The translations under genes were made by a program, and so were the position numbers. Under the pieces are notes generated by a model. It worked only from the letters and a program-made list of their open reading frames with translations, made no database searches and had not been told where the DNA came from. From NCBI GenBank assembly GCA_036571765.1, contig BROE01000013.1, forward strand, positions 11,869,690 through 11,933,689: a DNA stretch of 64,000 nt, written 5' to 3'. This stretch comes from Plecoglossus altivelis (Eukaryota; Chordata; Actinopteri; Osmeriformes; Plecoglossidae). Positions 41,001 through 50,404 of the stretch are shown piece by piece; the stretch's first letter is position 1, and every line of letters begins with the position of its first letter.

Positions 41001-44000
41001 CTAAGAAGAGAGCAGTTCAAAGCAAGGGACACTGCTTTGCTAACATTTTTAGCTAAAGTTTTTACAAAAGCTTGTTTCTTTCAAACCAGTGACTAGGTTT
41101 GGACAGTGTAACACTTCATATATAATGTACTGTCTATAATGTGCAAGGAAGCATGCACTGTTGCTATGATAGAAGATGAGGGTGCACCTGTATGACCACG
41201 TTGGACTGGGTTGTGTCCTCACAGTCCCGCAGCAGAGTGTAGGTACACTTGCCAGGGTAGAAATAGTACAGGCCGTCAAATGTCTCGAAGTTATACTGGC
41301 CCCATGCCCGACATGTCATCTCTCTCTCAAACCCTGCATTGGGAACTGGACACAGACAGGAACATAGCAAACAAACACGTTCAACAAGAAGACAGGCTGA
41401 GATACTGTTGTTTTCAAGGAGGTTACCAAATACCTTAGGCTTCATCACATCATAGTATGGCTGAACTGTTACCTGTTTGACAGCGTGTTCCAGTGGCTTG
41501 ATACAAACTGCAGTCACAAGTCTCTGGGTGTACACATCGGCCTCCATTTAGACAAGGAAACAGACAGGGATCTAAAAAAACAAATTAGAAGAGGAGAAAA
41601 AATGCAGTTAAAGATAACAGAGCAAACCATGTTCAATGTCTGGACAATGCTGTGTGATGTCCTCATGACATCCAAGGAGCTGAACAAATTGCCTCAGATG
41701 CAGCCCTCTTTAGCATCATCCGCCTCTCCAACCCAAAGTCCTGGATAGTCACACCTTCCCATAATGACAACTTTAAGGGAAAATCTGCACCTGTCATGTT
41801 CTTTTCCCCTCCTCCTCTCTATCTCCAACAGTGACTTTATGTTAGTGTCACACACCAATGGTCCTGAGTGTCCCTCCACCCACACGCCGATAACAAAAGG
41901 TTCCAGAGGGTGCACACAACGCCCCAATTATATCTTGCCTTAACAACATGAACAACATATGGTTAAGGAGACAGCTGAACAGTGGCCATACAACCTGACC
42001 CCTGGCCGGACCCCCGACAGCCTATAGTGGTACACCTGACATCAGAGACCCCCAGACTGGGCTGAGCTTGGGGTTGGATAAAGGGTCTCCCCTCGCTCCT
42101 TCCCCTACTCAGTGTGCTCCATGTAAAGGGAGGCCAGACAGAGAGGTCAATTGTTCCTCCACTGAAGCACAAGACTAGTTGAGGATCTGTTGGGTTTGGC
42201 TTTGAGTAGAGACCAGACAGTAACTTTGTACGTTGGGTTGTAACACATTCTTCTCATTCAGTGTATGACTTTGCCTGAATGTCTCACATTGAGATCATAG
42301 GGACTAAATATGTTAGCAACATGAGCGAGCATCTAGCATGTGGAACACATGTGTATGGGAAGCTGTACAAAGAGACAAGTGGTACCTGTGGCTCTGCGTA
42401 TAGATGGCTTGTTTGAAGATTTGTAGAGGGAAGACGTATTGTTTGGAGCTGTATTCATTGAAGGTGTACCAGTTGATGTGTTGACTGACGACAAATTGAC
42501 TGACGTGGCAAACGTTGTATTGGTTGAAGTCTTGTTGGCTGATGTGTTACTCGATGATACATTGGCTGATATTGCAATTGAATTGGCAAATGTGTTGGTT
42601 GCTAATGCTGCAGAAGCTCTTGGGAGTTCCTTAGGAGAGGGTAAAAAGTTTTTGTTGAAATGTCAATCAAAGTGAATTGAATATAGTACATTACCAAAGC
42701 CTTAACTTGACCTGTAGACTTGAGTCTCTAAACCTGGTTTTAACAACTAGCCTATGTCAAATGTTATCATGTAGAGATCATTGGCAGTGTTTGGAAAAGT
42801 TAGCAATTTGTCTTTGTCGGCAAACCAAGCCCTTGTAACATAACCTGGATCATTTAATTAATTGTGTCAACGTTTTTTAACTTTAATATAAAATACAGCA
42901 ATGCCTCGAAAATCTGGAGAAACAAGCCCTGCTCTCAGATAACAGATTAATTAAGGTTTGATTAAATGTTGGACATTGAAACATTTTACAAATCTACGTC
43001 TTATCTGGCAAAGTTCCTTCCTTAATAACAGTTATTAATGCCGATCTAAATCTAGAAAATGATCGAGAAATCCATTATTGCAGGCTTCTAACCAGTATGT
43101 GGGTGGATAGAGCCGTCTACCTTTGGTTATCTTACAGCGATAAGCCTCCCATCACATAGAAACTTGCCAACTGCACAAAAAGTGTTGGGTGTTCTCCCAT
43201 TTGAGTTCAGGAACAATGCAAGTGGGTTTGGTAGTTCTATATATAAAGCTTGTGCAGTTTAGGTTTAATGCGATCAAAGTTTAGATAAAAAAGAAGCAGT
43301 TTGTCCTGTCTGCCCCAGAATATGCTTTTACCTCCCCATAGATGCAGCACATATTACCTCACGTGGGACTCCACCACCTGTATTACAGACCTTCAACCCT
43401 GTCTGAACATGAGCCCTCAAACCGCTGCTTTCATCTCAAAAAGCAGGAGCAAAGCCTAGCGAAGGGAGGGGCAGCATTTGTTTGAATAATAAAAGATAAA
43501 TAATTAGCCTGGGTATTGTGGTCGAGAGTGAGATAACAAGACCACAACAACGGTTGTCTTATTTTCATACTAAATGACATATTGGGTCGCCACTTTGAAC
43601 GCTTCCTATGCACACCATGATGCAGATAGCAAAATCAGGAAGATAGCCTACCATTGCTGTAAAAATGCATTTGGAAGGTTACTGTAGCATTGACTGGACG
43701 CGACAGACTATAGTCTACAAAATAAAGCAGAATATGACAATTTGACCTAATGATCGAAATATGAAACAAGTCAGTCTTAATAGAATACACCATGGCAATA
43801 GCCTAATATGAGGGGGTTTGAGAGTGTATCACACTGTCGTTACAAATGGCCTTTTACTAATGGCCTATATTTCATTTTCTGGGTTTATTGACTTGAAATA
43901 TTTGCTCAAAAAGTCAGCTGAGGAGGAACGAATTAAGAGGTTGATAGTGTAATCAGTGTTAATTAAGTAACACTAATCTAGTTCAAATTGGCCGTTAATT

Positions 44001-45026
44001 CATGTTACATGCATGTTATGGGAATGAAACCAAGCTACTAATCATCCTGACTGCTGGCTTCTGTGCCTGATGTATTTAACGTGCTCCATCAATGCAACGT
44101 TTCAAAACAGCGGCTTCGTTCGCCTACCTGCCCTCTTTGGGAAACGGTATCCCATTTCGGCAGCATTATACTGCTGCTTTTGCTGTTGGAAGAAAGAGAA
44201 CAAGGCAAGGTTTGTTCTTCACAGGTAATCAGCACTTGTGTTAGTCCGAAAAAGAGGCATTGCGCAAAAGACAAAGCTTTTTTCCCTGACACCAACAGAC
44301 AAGGCTTCCACTCAAAATGACTAAAGACAAGAAAAAACAACTGATGGCTGGTTAAAACTTCTTCAGTCATTTTTTAGCATGCACAAATTCATTTTTTTAT
44401 GGATGTTATGACAGCAAAATAATGATAACAATAGGACTACATGTTATTAATAGTATGAGGCTACCGTAATCAATAACTTCATTAGCCTTGGCTATTGTAG
44501 GCCTGTCATTTGCATGATTTAGCAATAATATATAAATGAGGTAACGTCAACATGCGAAACTATGAAACATGCATCAAATTAACACTCACTTATCAAAAGC
44601 ATTCCAGTTTGTTATGTTCACTCTGTCAATACCCCAAGAAATATGCGCTGAAAAAAACCAAAGAAAAATAAACATCTTAAACAGAATTCTGAAATAGCTT
44701 TCTGTTGAATTAGTCGATGGTACAATTAGTCTGCAACAAAACATAACCGTCGTACATCTTATTAAATTCTTGCAGGTGGCGGTGAGAGATGATTCGTTAA
44801 AAGTACATTCTAGAGAAACGCACAGGTGCTCCCTCATCTCTACAACTTCAAAGATTGGCAAAATAACAACAACAACAACAAAATTGGGTTATAACACTAC
44901 ATGTTGTTCATCATAACTAATTTAGTAACACACGATTAGACATCACTTACCTTGATAAATAAGGATAAAATAGAAAGATAAAAAATGCAAAAATCTTTTC
45001 CTGCTAAGACTTAAATTAGGATCCAT
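8117..45026 (-). CDS. otog: Otogelin, complete gene of 55 inferred coding exons
   Basis: Encodes a very large secreted, mucin-related glycoprotein. Otogelin is known as a structural component of the inner-ear acellular membranes (tectorial membrane, otolithic membrane, cupula). Exon borders were found from GT/AG sites, and the reading frame stays open from the ATG at 45026 to the TAA at 8117-8119. The inferred CDS is 9,990 nt (3,329 aa), in line with the mammalian family size of about 2,900 aa plus a larger Thr-rich exon. Domain order: signal peptide, Asn/Thr/Ser-rich exon, EGF, D1, D2, D', D3, AbfB beta-trefoil, Thr/Ser/Pro region, D4, CCPxxC modules, C-terminal cystine knot ending DCSCQWS. 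The AbfB domain is typical of otogelin and otogelin-like. The long Thr-rich exon between D3 and D4 favours otog over otogl. Weak points are the exon 3 acceptor and the exon 8 donor. Exons are listed in the block entries. Confidence 0.93.
9003..9066. repeat. AT / AAAT microsatellite
   Basis: (TA)n, (AAAT)n and again (TA)n in the intron between otog exons 53 and 54. Confidence 0.9.
9395..9585 (-). mobile_element. otog: tRNA-derived SINE remnant in an otog intron
   Basis: Read on the minus strand: GTGGTTAGAGCTCTTACC (A-box side) and GCGTTCAATTCTTGG (B-box side), then CTGCATGTCCTCCCCATGTT, and CACCCCAGCTTCCTCCCACC near the end. The order matches fish DANA/mermaid-type SINEs. It lies in the intron between otog exons 53 and 54, in the same orientation as the gene. 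Confidence 0.6.
11368..13307 (-). other. otog: otog exons 43-50: tandem CCPxxC (VWC-like) modules
   Basis: Exons: 13307-13098, 12886-12782, 12573-12469, 12336-12235, 12097-11999, 11891-11851, 11750-11690, 11546-11368. Five successive exons end in the same motif: SCCPQKAC, SCCPDYVC, SCCLAHIC, RCCPIYHC, QCCPMHTC. Four of them are 99-105 nt long and phase 1-1. This matches the C-domain stalk of VWF/mucin proteins in compact form. The last exon (VREAVCVDGERGVMRPGQ...) is a further VWC-like unit before the cystine knot. Confidence 0.87.
13561..15970 (-). other. otog: otog exons 36-42: fourth D assembly
   Basis: Exons: 15970-15793, 15628-15477, 15282-15193, 15091-14905, 14660-14440, 14070-13932, 13749-13561. 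The segment opens with a VWC-like piece ending CCPQWDCPC. VWD4 follows: CRCSVFPDLNVITFDGNSVA, WNFTNLCLVALNITHQSNHV, FKKFGFEILDTGNMYLIRTP. It closes at MGLCGCCDGNPANDL, with Met in place of the first Cys of CGLCG. C8 then TIL (CPEDLRYQACLPACTAQTC to EGCVCPAG) complete it. Phases are continuous. Confidence 0.88.
16185..19171 (-). other. otog: otog exon 35: giant Thr/Ser/Pro mucin-like exon
   Basis: A single uninterrupted exon of 2,987 nt, about 995 residues, dominated by Thr, Ser, Pro and Val. It starts from acceptor TTAG (CIKPPV...) and ends RVCT at a GTGAGT donor. There is no cysteine between the first residue and the RVCT at the end. N-linked sequons are few (NTT, NDS, NDT, NQT). The repeats are degenerate (for example TTTS, VTT, PSTxxT) with no fixed unit visible by eye. 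This is a typical PTS domain expected to be heavily O-glycosylated, extended and hydrated, placed between D3/AbfB and D4 as in otogelin. The opposite strand shows Val/Gly-rich open frames that are shadows of the repeat codons. Confidence 0.93.
19238..19271. repeat. (GA)17 microsatellite
   Basis: An uninterrupted GA run beginning 67 bp upstream of the acceptor of the giant otog exon (TC run on the transcribed RNA). It may lengthen the pyrimidine-rich stretch before that exon. Confidence 0.92.
19476..20000 (-). other. otog: otog exons 33-34: TIL/E module resuming after AbfB
   Basis: Exons 20000-19895 and 19555-19476. They encode GPRCQWRYDSCVSPCFKTC, then GCLPMCPAHMVLDEVTQRCV. This is the second half of the module that follows D3 in gel-forming mucins (CDYYN...CEWxYxxCxxxCxxTC). 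Its first half is in the microexon 23605-23579, on the other side of the AbfB exons. The intron 22174-20001 has no recognised gene, and a CA-rich stretch lies near 20940-21000. Confidence 0.82.
20940..21000. repeat. CA-rich simple sequence
   Basis: Imperfect CA/CACAGA repeat preceded by a C-rich run, in the otog intron between exons 32 and 33. Confidence 0.85.
22175..23341 (-). other. otog: otog exons 31-32: AbfB beta-trefoil domain
   Basis: Exons 23341-23180 (162 nt) and 22453-22175 (279 nt). The translation shows repeated beta-trefoil signatures: SLEVSERPNYFLHVDQDGRL, then SLESFTKTGFFLHYM, with ATFILHRD between. These are the aromatic-Phe/Tyr-Leu-His/Arg strands of the alpha-L-arabinofuranosidase B (AbfB) family, a carbohydrate-binding fold that otogelins are known to carry. 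Both exons are phase 1-1 and divisible by three, so the domain can be gained or lost without a frame change. A role in binding glycans in the gel is an inference; no catalytic role is expected. Confidence 0.85.
23579..32019 (-). other. otog: otog exons 22-30: D' and third D assembly
   Basis: Exons: 32019-31869 (TIL'), 27635-27528 (E'), 26468-26330, 26115-25981, 25756-25610, 25340-25221, 24788-24672, 23903-23747, 23605-23579. D' reads CPVGQMHLDCSEG through CVCPPE and then EMLKHGDECFEPDACPC. VWD3 starts MCTAYGDRHYRTFDGLLFDY and ends SGLCGNFDLKTVNEM, with Ser in place of the first Cys of CGLCG. C8-3 spans CVNSPDIRHPC to WRSPSMC. Exon 30 is a 27-nt microexon coding PFDCEFYNK, the first half of a mucin-type CxYYN...CEW module. 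The 4.2-kb intron 31868-27636 is the longest of the gene, and nothing coding was recognised in it. Confidence 0.88.
24450..24488. repeat. Short (CTTATA)n repeat
   Basis: About five imperfect copies of a CTTATA hexamer in the otog intron between exons 28 and 29. Confidence 0.7.
34851..35020. repeat. 170-bp homopurine tract with a pure GA run
   Basis: The plus strand is almost only A and G from 34851 to 35020, with GGGA, GGAG and AAAG variants and a pure GA run at about 34973-35014. It lies in the otog intron between exons 16 and 17, about 230 bp from exon 16. Such tracts can form intramolecular triplex DNA. The long open frames here on both strands are composition artefacts. Confidence 0.9.
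36392..36405. repeat. C14 homopolymer in a C-rich stretch
   Basis: Fourteen C in a row in the otog intron between exons 14 and 15, followed by more C/T-rich sequence to about 36510. The run length may be unreliable in assemblies. Confidence 0.85.
37591..41345 (-). other. otog: otog exons 5-13: first D assembly (VWD1-C8-TIL)
   Basis: Exons: 41345-41188, 40636-40515, 40320-40112, 39832-39702, 39293-39187, 38892-38783, 38472-38347, 38087-37979, 37637-37591. VWD1 opens with CRAWGQYNFETFDGLYYFYPGKC and closes with TCGMCGNFNADVQDD, the only D domain here with the full CxxCG motif. C8 runs from FGNSW through DLCQSGPNGDVVCQVFTEYARAC. The TIL module follows (CPVSCNMDRMCIDSKLPCLDGCYCPDG), then a cysteine-rich E segment. 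The exon 8 donor is not certain: GTACAG at 39701 keeps the phase and gives two extra cysteines, while a GTG site about 50 nt earlier in the transcript would also keep phase. D assemblies of this kind drive covalent multimer formation in the VWF/mucin family. Confidence 0.85.
41473..45026 (-). other. otog: otog exons 1-4: signal peptide, sequon-rich linker, EGF domain
   Basis: Exon 1 (45026-44951) starts with ATG and gives a basic n-region (SLSRKR) followed by a hydrophobic FLHFLSFYFILIY core, a clear signal peptide. Exon 2 is 44647-44590. Exon 3 is about 42618-42386 and encodes a Ser/Thr/Asn/Ala-rich stretch with eight N-X-S/T sequons. Exon 4 (41571-41473) is a complete EGF-like domain with six cysteines, starting DPCLFPCLNGGRC. 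Phases fit if exon 3 uses the acceptor CCCAAG at 42619-42620. A better-looking acceptor at 42630-42631 would put the exon 11 nt earlier and break the frame, so either the first is used or a small exon is missing in the intron 44589-42619. An out-of-frame ATG lies 11 nt upstream of the chosen start. The intron otherwise shows only AT-rich sequence. Confidence 0.8.
44862..44883. repeat. (AAC)n microsatellite
   Basis: About seven AAC units in the first otog intron. Confidence 0.85.
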
Positions 45027-47459
45027 TCGTGATTCATACGACCCACGATGAGTGGAATCAGTTTCTCCCCTGCCAGTTAAAATCAAGTTTAGCTGTACCA
45101 TCGAAACATTTTTTCTGATACCATCACGTTTATTTCCTCCGCATAGACTCGCACTCCCTCTCTCTCTCCATTCAGCTTATCAAGTGACCATCCTGCTCCT
45201 CGGTTAAGGACCATCCGCTCCATCCTATTTGCATAATATATGCAAGGTGAACAGGTAGTCGTGTAAAGACCGACGTGAGAATCTCGTTTTATGCTAAACT
45301 CAGTGATCATGGGATATTCACAAGATTTTACATTGTTTTGGGATTTCTGTAAAATCCGTAAATATGATCAACTCTAGCCCTATAGTAATATAAAAATGGT
45401 TGGGCTATGATTCATTTAAATGATTCAATGAGGAAACAGATAGGACCTACAAACCTACCCAAATAGACATTTCATGGAATTCGTTAGAAAATTTTGAATT
45501 TGTTTGTGGTTGAACATGAAACCCTTTAAATCAATGTTGCAGTATACTTCAGATTAATTGTAGCTGTCTACTCTAAAGGCAAGTTAAATAGGCTCGTTAG
45601 CATTTAGGCCTACCGGTTGAGGACCACACCTTGCCATTTCGTTGGCGCCCTCGTGTGGAAAGTATGAGGAAAACATGTCAATAATTCGGACCCCGTTAGC
45701 TTCTCGCTCATTCTTCTCTCCTTTTTTGTAATTCTCAATAATAGTGATTAAAAACAGTACCAGCTGTATCTGTAATATTGAGCAATGATTTAAGGTAAGT
45801 GATCTTCCCTTTTTATTTGAGGTGTCCATTTGTCACATGGCAAACCTCCAAAGGAATGATGGGGACACTAAAGGTCAAATATGGCGTCAACTTTGCAGAA
45901 ATTCCAGCCAGCTCATGAACCGCAAACATTTGCTTCCATCCAGTGTGGGTGGAATTGTTAACTTTGTTAACATGGTATGAACTGGGATTGACCCAACCTA
46001 TGCATGAGAGAAATGAGGACCTTTAAGCCAAAACTGATCCCCCTCAGGCAAGTCAGACTTAAGTTCAGAGGTCAGTGACCGTTCAAGGTCATTATTGTAC
46101 TTCACGAACCCTCTAAAAACAGCTAATGAAACCCAACACTCAGGAGTGAAACCTTAAATGTTTAACATGACCCTTGGAAATAAAATCTGACTTTCCATGC
46201 GGATTACTGGTCATGATCTCAAGTGTAGCATTTGAATTTGAATCACACTGGTTGACACACATACAGGTTAGATTTCAACAGAGGAAGTGGCCCTATGTCT
46301 GGGGGACACACAAGCAGTGCTCTCCCAGAGAAAAGGGCATTGAGCAAATCCCCTTGGAGACTTCCTGGGGTGCTCCCATGTCCCACACCCCCTTTGTGCT
46401 GCTCTACCATTGTGAGTCTGGTTTCATAAGTAGAAACAGGACCTGAGGAAAGAGGGGACATGACCAAAGGTGGGGGCCACTGTACTGAGATGTGGGCTCA
46501 GAGGTTTAGTAAAGCCTGATTAAAAGTGCACGCTAAAGCTAACTCTGTGGAAGAACAAACACACAGACACACACACACTTAGGGTCTGAGAGCATCCCCC
46601 TAAAGCTGGTGTGTGTGCTTCCCAGTGTGCACAGGGGGCAGTCATCTCCTGTTTGCTGAATGCCTGGCGCCTGCTTTGTGCCAAACAGCCAAGAGAGCTC
46701 TATCAGGCTGGTTATGAAGCAGCTATAATAATGCATCTGTTGACACTTTGATGATTCCACAAGGAATACGTTTGTCTTTCAAACTGTCAGTGCTAATTAT
46801 GAATTTATTTCAAAGTCAAGACACATCGATTTGACTGTAAAACCATTATTCACTCTTGCGAACCTGTTCAACTGTCATGGAAAATGAAAACTAAGATATT
46901 TGGTGTTACATGAGCGCTTTACTAGACATTTAAAAACATGTTCTATTTATACATTTCCTGTACATTACAAATTGCAACAAAACCTGCACAATCAAAACAA
47001 TTGCAGTATAGTGTTTGTTTTCTTAATAATCTTGTGATTCACGTTCGGTTGGAAATAGTTGGACTGAAATCAATTTTTGTATTTACAAGGAAGTAGTATA
47101 GGCATTGTCTGCTACTCTTGGCAAAGTGGTCTGTAAAAATTAAAGAGTTTGCAGTCCTTAAAATAAGTTTAATGAGTAAAACATTTTAAATTGCATCGTA
47201 AAGAACTATTTCTGCAAATGACTGATTAGGCATGCATATGAAGGGAAGCCATAATCAGATTGAAAACCGGTTGCTAAACAATAAAACTTTAATATAAATG
47301 AATGTGATAAATTGTCGAATTAAAAACTATTGTTTCAGATTTCATTCAAATTCAACACAAATCTGCATGAAAAAAAGGATATTCAAGAGTCACATATCAG
47401 CTGATATGGAACAATATAGAACAGTATTCTAGACAATGTTGTCTAGAAAACTGACCCAT
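45027..47459. other. otog upstream region and spacer to aph1b
   Basis: No coding exon recognised. It holds the octamer-like dyad at 45227-45245 and a short CA-rich patch at 46558-46580. A small antisense frame at 45089-45310 has no recognisable content. Confidence 0.6.
45227..45245. promoter_or_regulatory. Octamer and near-palindromic POU-like site upstream of otog
   Basis: Plus strand ATTTGCAT (45227-45234) is the reverse complement of the octamer ATGCAAAT. It overlaps a dyad with 7-bp arms, TTGCATA and TATGCAA, and a 3-nt spacer. It lies about 200 bp upstream of the otog ATG. The match to POU-family octamer sites is seen directly; regulation of otog by it is an inference. Confidence 0.35.
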
Positions 47460-47465
47460 TTTATT
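47460..47465 (-). promoter_or_regulatory. aph1b: Candidate aph1b poly(A) signal
   Basis: TTTATT on the plus strand (AATAAA on the minus), about 600 nt after the aph1b stop at 48063. The predicted 3' UTR would include the GT/CA microsatellite at 47965-48001. Confidence 0.35.
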
Positions 47466-47962
47466 TGTCCTCTACCTCTACCTATTTGTAATCTGATGGA
47501 CAGTGACAGTTGCCCCAACAGACCCAAAACACAACCAAAAATAAACATCTGAGGTATTACTGGATAATGGCTCGGTACAATCACAAGGAAATACGGGATG
47601 TGACCTCATGTTTATTGAAGGCACGGAACCAGAGAGGGAGAAAAGCCCATCGAATGGTGGGTGGGTACCATCATTTGAAGGAAAAGAAAATCCTGGACAA
47701 AGATTGACAAGTAGCAAAAGCTCCGACCCATTACTACGATTATGTAATCCTTTTTCAGTAACAGCTCCCTCAAAGGGAAAAACTCACCTGGGTTGCAAGA
47801 CACCTACAATAGCATTATTCTACAAACATTGAAGTTCTTACCTACAGTACATCAATACCCTGATCCATCAAATGAATGCTACACAGAACATAACAATAAT
47901 TAAATCTTTAACATAAAAGAAACAAAATATTATTCAACCCAGTGTGTCCACATTATTGAGAG

Positions 47963-47964
<2 letters not shown>

Positions 47965-48001
<37 letters not shown>
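47965..48001. repeat. (GT)n microsatellite in the aph1b 3' UTR
   Basis: An uninterrupted GT run of about 17 units, 60-100 nt downstream of the aph1b stop on the transcribed strand, where it reads (CA)n. Confidence 0.92.
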
Positions 48002-48062
48002 TGTGACAAAGCGAGCAAGAGAGAAGCATTTGGATATAGTTCCAATGGTCTCTAGTGTAGTG

Positions 48063-50404
48063 TTATCTAGGCCGATGGTTAGCTAGGAGGAAGTCCTTGT
48101 CTTTGCAGGTGAGGCATAGTTTGAGGTTCCGGAGGGAGCCGCCAGCACATGAGAAAGCCCACATTCCCATCAGGAACATGATGATGTAGGTGGGAACCAA
48201 ACTGCCCACATACTGAGGGTTCTGGAACGTCTGCAATAAATGACATATGTCAAGTTCTCTTTGTTGAATGTCATACTATATTTGTATAGTGGAGTTGAAG
48301 GCTTGTGCCAGTTGGTCAATATATTTATTAGTAGGCAAAACTAAGACCTTTAAAAAAGATGGTAAATCTCTGCAGGCGCCCATTGCAGTATGGCTGATGA
48401 CAAAGGGATGTACTAGGATAAACCAACTTCCCTTACAGGGAACAAAGAAATGTTTCTGACTTACCAAACAAGATACAAGCAGGTGGCTGATGACCACCAC
48501 ACCCACAGACCACCAGCGCTTCTTCTCACAGGCCTCAAAGAACACCACTCCCCAGAACATGTGCAGTAGGATGATGGCCATAGTCATGAAGGCTGTGGTT
48601 GGGGACAACACAGGTATCTGTTAGCAGGCTGCAGTACATTATGGTCTGAATAATCATGACCTGGAATCAAGACATGATGTATGCACTAATTCTAGAGCTA
48701 CAAAACCAATATTACTTTGCTATGCTTCAAAACAATAACCCTCACATAAATTGGTCTCATAAACTAAAGTTGACAATGTTGTGCTGACATATTTGTGAGG
48801 GACAGATTATTTAGTATATATTTCAAGGAACCCTAAGGTAACCTTTAGATCATTGTGAGTAAAAGTGCATGACAACAGCTACCAACAATAAGCTAGTCCA
48901 TTGTGTACTACAAATTATGAAAGTATCTAATCACAGACATCTTTACCTGAGGACAAAAAGTAGTGTTGGGAGTCCCCGTGGATCCCTATAGTTCCAGGGC
49001 CTGCAGAGTCTGCCAGGATGTTGACCACTGAGAATGCCCCACTCATGAAGCCAAAGCCTAAGCCAGACACTGTAGGACATACATAATGAGAACCCTCACA
49101 CATTCAGATCACATCCTATAACTTCATCTCATAAAGAGGTATTGTTAAAATTGTTTATATTTGCATGGCCATTAAACAAATTCAGATTCTTCTATGTGCA
49201 AGAAAAACCACAACAATATTTATGAACACAACACAGCATAATAGGCTACAATATCAGCTTTGACTAGTATCCTTTTAAAAACATGATTGTCCCCATTTTA
49301 TTCACTGTATAACCAAACATTTGTACATTTAGAGTGGCTTAGTTCTTTCAACATACCGTAGGCCAGCTGCCTTATGGAAATTGGCATGGTCTCCTCTTGA
49401 CTCAGAGCAAGCAACCCTTCATTTGCTTTCCTGATAATACAAACAAAATCTAAATTATGACATTAAAATAATACAATTATTCATATATAATATAATTATA
49501 CATTTATAAATTATATAAGTTGATTCTAAAGAGCTTCTTACACAGCCTGAAAACATAGAGATCAGCTCAACACATACTGTATTGTATATGTCAGTTGGTG
49601 GAATATCAAGTTATTTCAATCAATGATGTGCGTCCTTCTTTGGTTCAGTGTGTAAAAAGCCCTGAGGGATGATAAAGCCCATCTGAGGAGCAGCACACAA
49701 ACAGGTCATGGGATCAGCTTACTTTAGCAGCTTGTAGTAACCAAAGCGGAATATTTCCTGGAGGAATACAGAGAGCACCACTCCGAAAATGAGTAGGCCT
49801 TTCTGTTGAGAGGTGCTTTCTTTGTTGCTGATCTGAACTGTTATGAACCACACCAAGGAAGATAGCAGCAGCGACACCAACCAGAAGAAGGCCCTGAAGA
49901 AAACAGTAGAGGATCGTGAATAAATTTGTAGCTAAATACATTCTGCGTGAACATTTTCAATCAACGAAGAATAAAGACACGGAATCTAATACATTGACAT
50001 TGTAATGTCAAATTTCCTCTATGCAATTTCCTGCCCGTCTGCGGACTCAGACTAATTGCTGGGATAGATCAGGAGTATGGATAAGAATATTTTGAATCAA
50101 TACATTGAATCAATGTATGTTGTCTTTTTTTGCACACACTAAATTATAAATATACATGTCAAAGTTAGCTCACGATCAATTAATTGTATGTTGGCCATTA
50201 TCATCATTCCAGCAAATAGTCTGAGCCACAATACGCGTTGGATTGCGTGCAAGCTAGTCTAACAGTTATGCTAACTGCTTAAGATACTCACCCGGCTATG
50301 AGAAAAATAACACGCAGTGGGTCTCTGGCAATTGTAAACAAGAACAAAGAAATGGCTGGGCCAAATGCGATGAATGTACAGCCGAAAAAAACGGCTGTAG
50401 TCAT
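48063..50404 (-). CDS. aph1b: Gamma-secretase subunit APH-1, B-type
   Basis: Polytopic membrane scaffold of the gamma-secretase complex (with presenilin, nicastrin and PEN-2), which cuts Notch, APP and other type I proteins within the membrane. Six exons join in frame: 50404-50292, 49893-49723, 49430-49357, 49069-48947, 48592-48465, 48230-48063, giving 777 nt and 258 aa (the family is about 250-260 aa). Seven hydrophobic segments are visible. The conserved GxxxG-type motif SGLGFGFMSG is present, as are the two conserved membrane histidines (in GIHGDS and LLHMFWG). The start MTTAVFFGCTFIAFGPA and end KDKDFLLANHRPR resemble the B form more than the A form. The A/B assignment is an inference; family membership is sure. 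It is divergent from islr2. Confidence 0.93.

Noticed and set aside
8117..45026. Assignment to otogelin-like (otogl) or a muc5-type mucin
   Set aside because: The AbfB domain argues against a mucin, and the very long Thr-rich exon between D3 and D4 favours otog over otogl. A tree would settle it.
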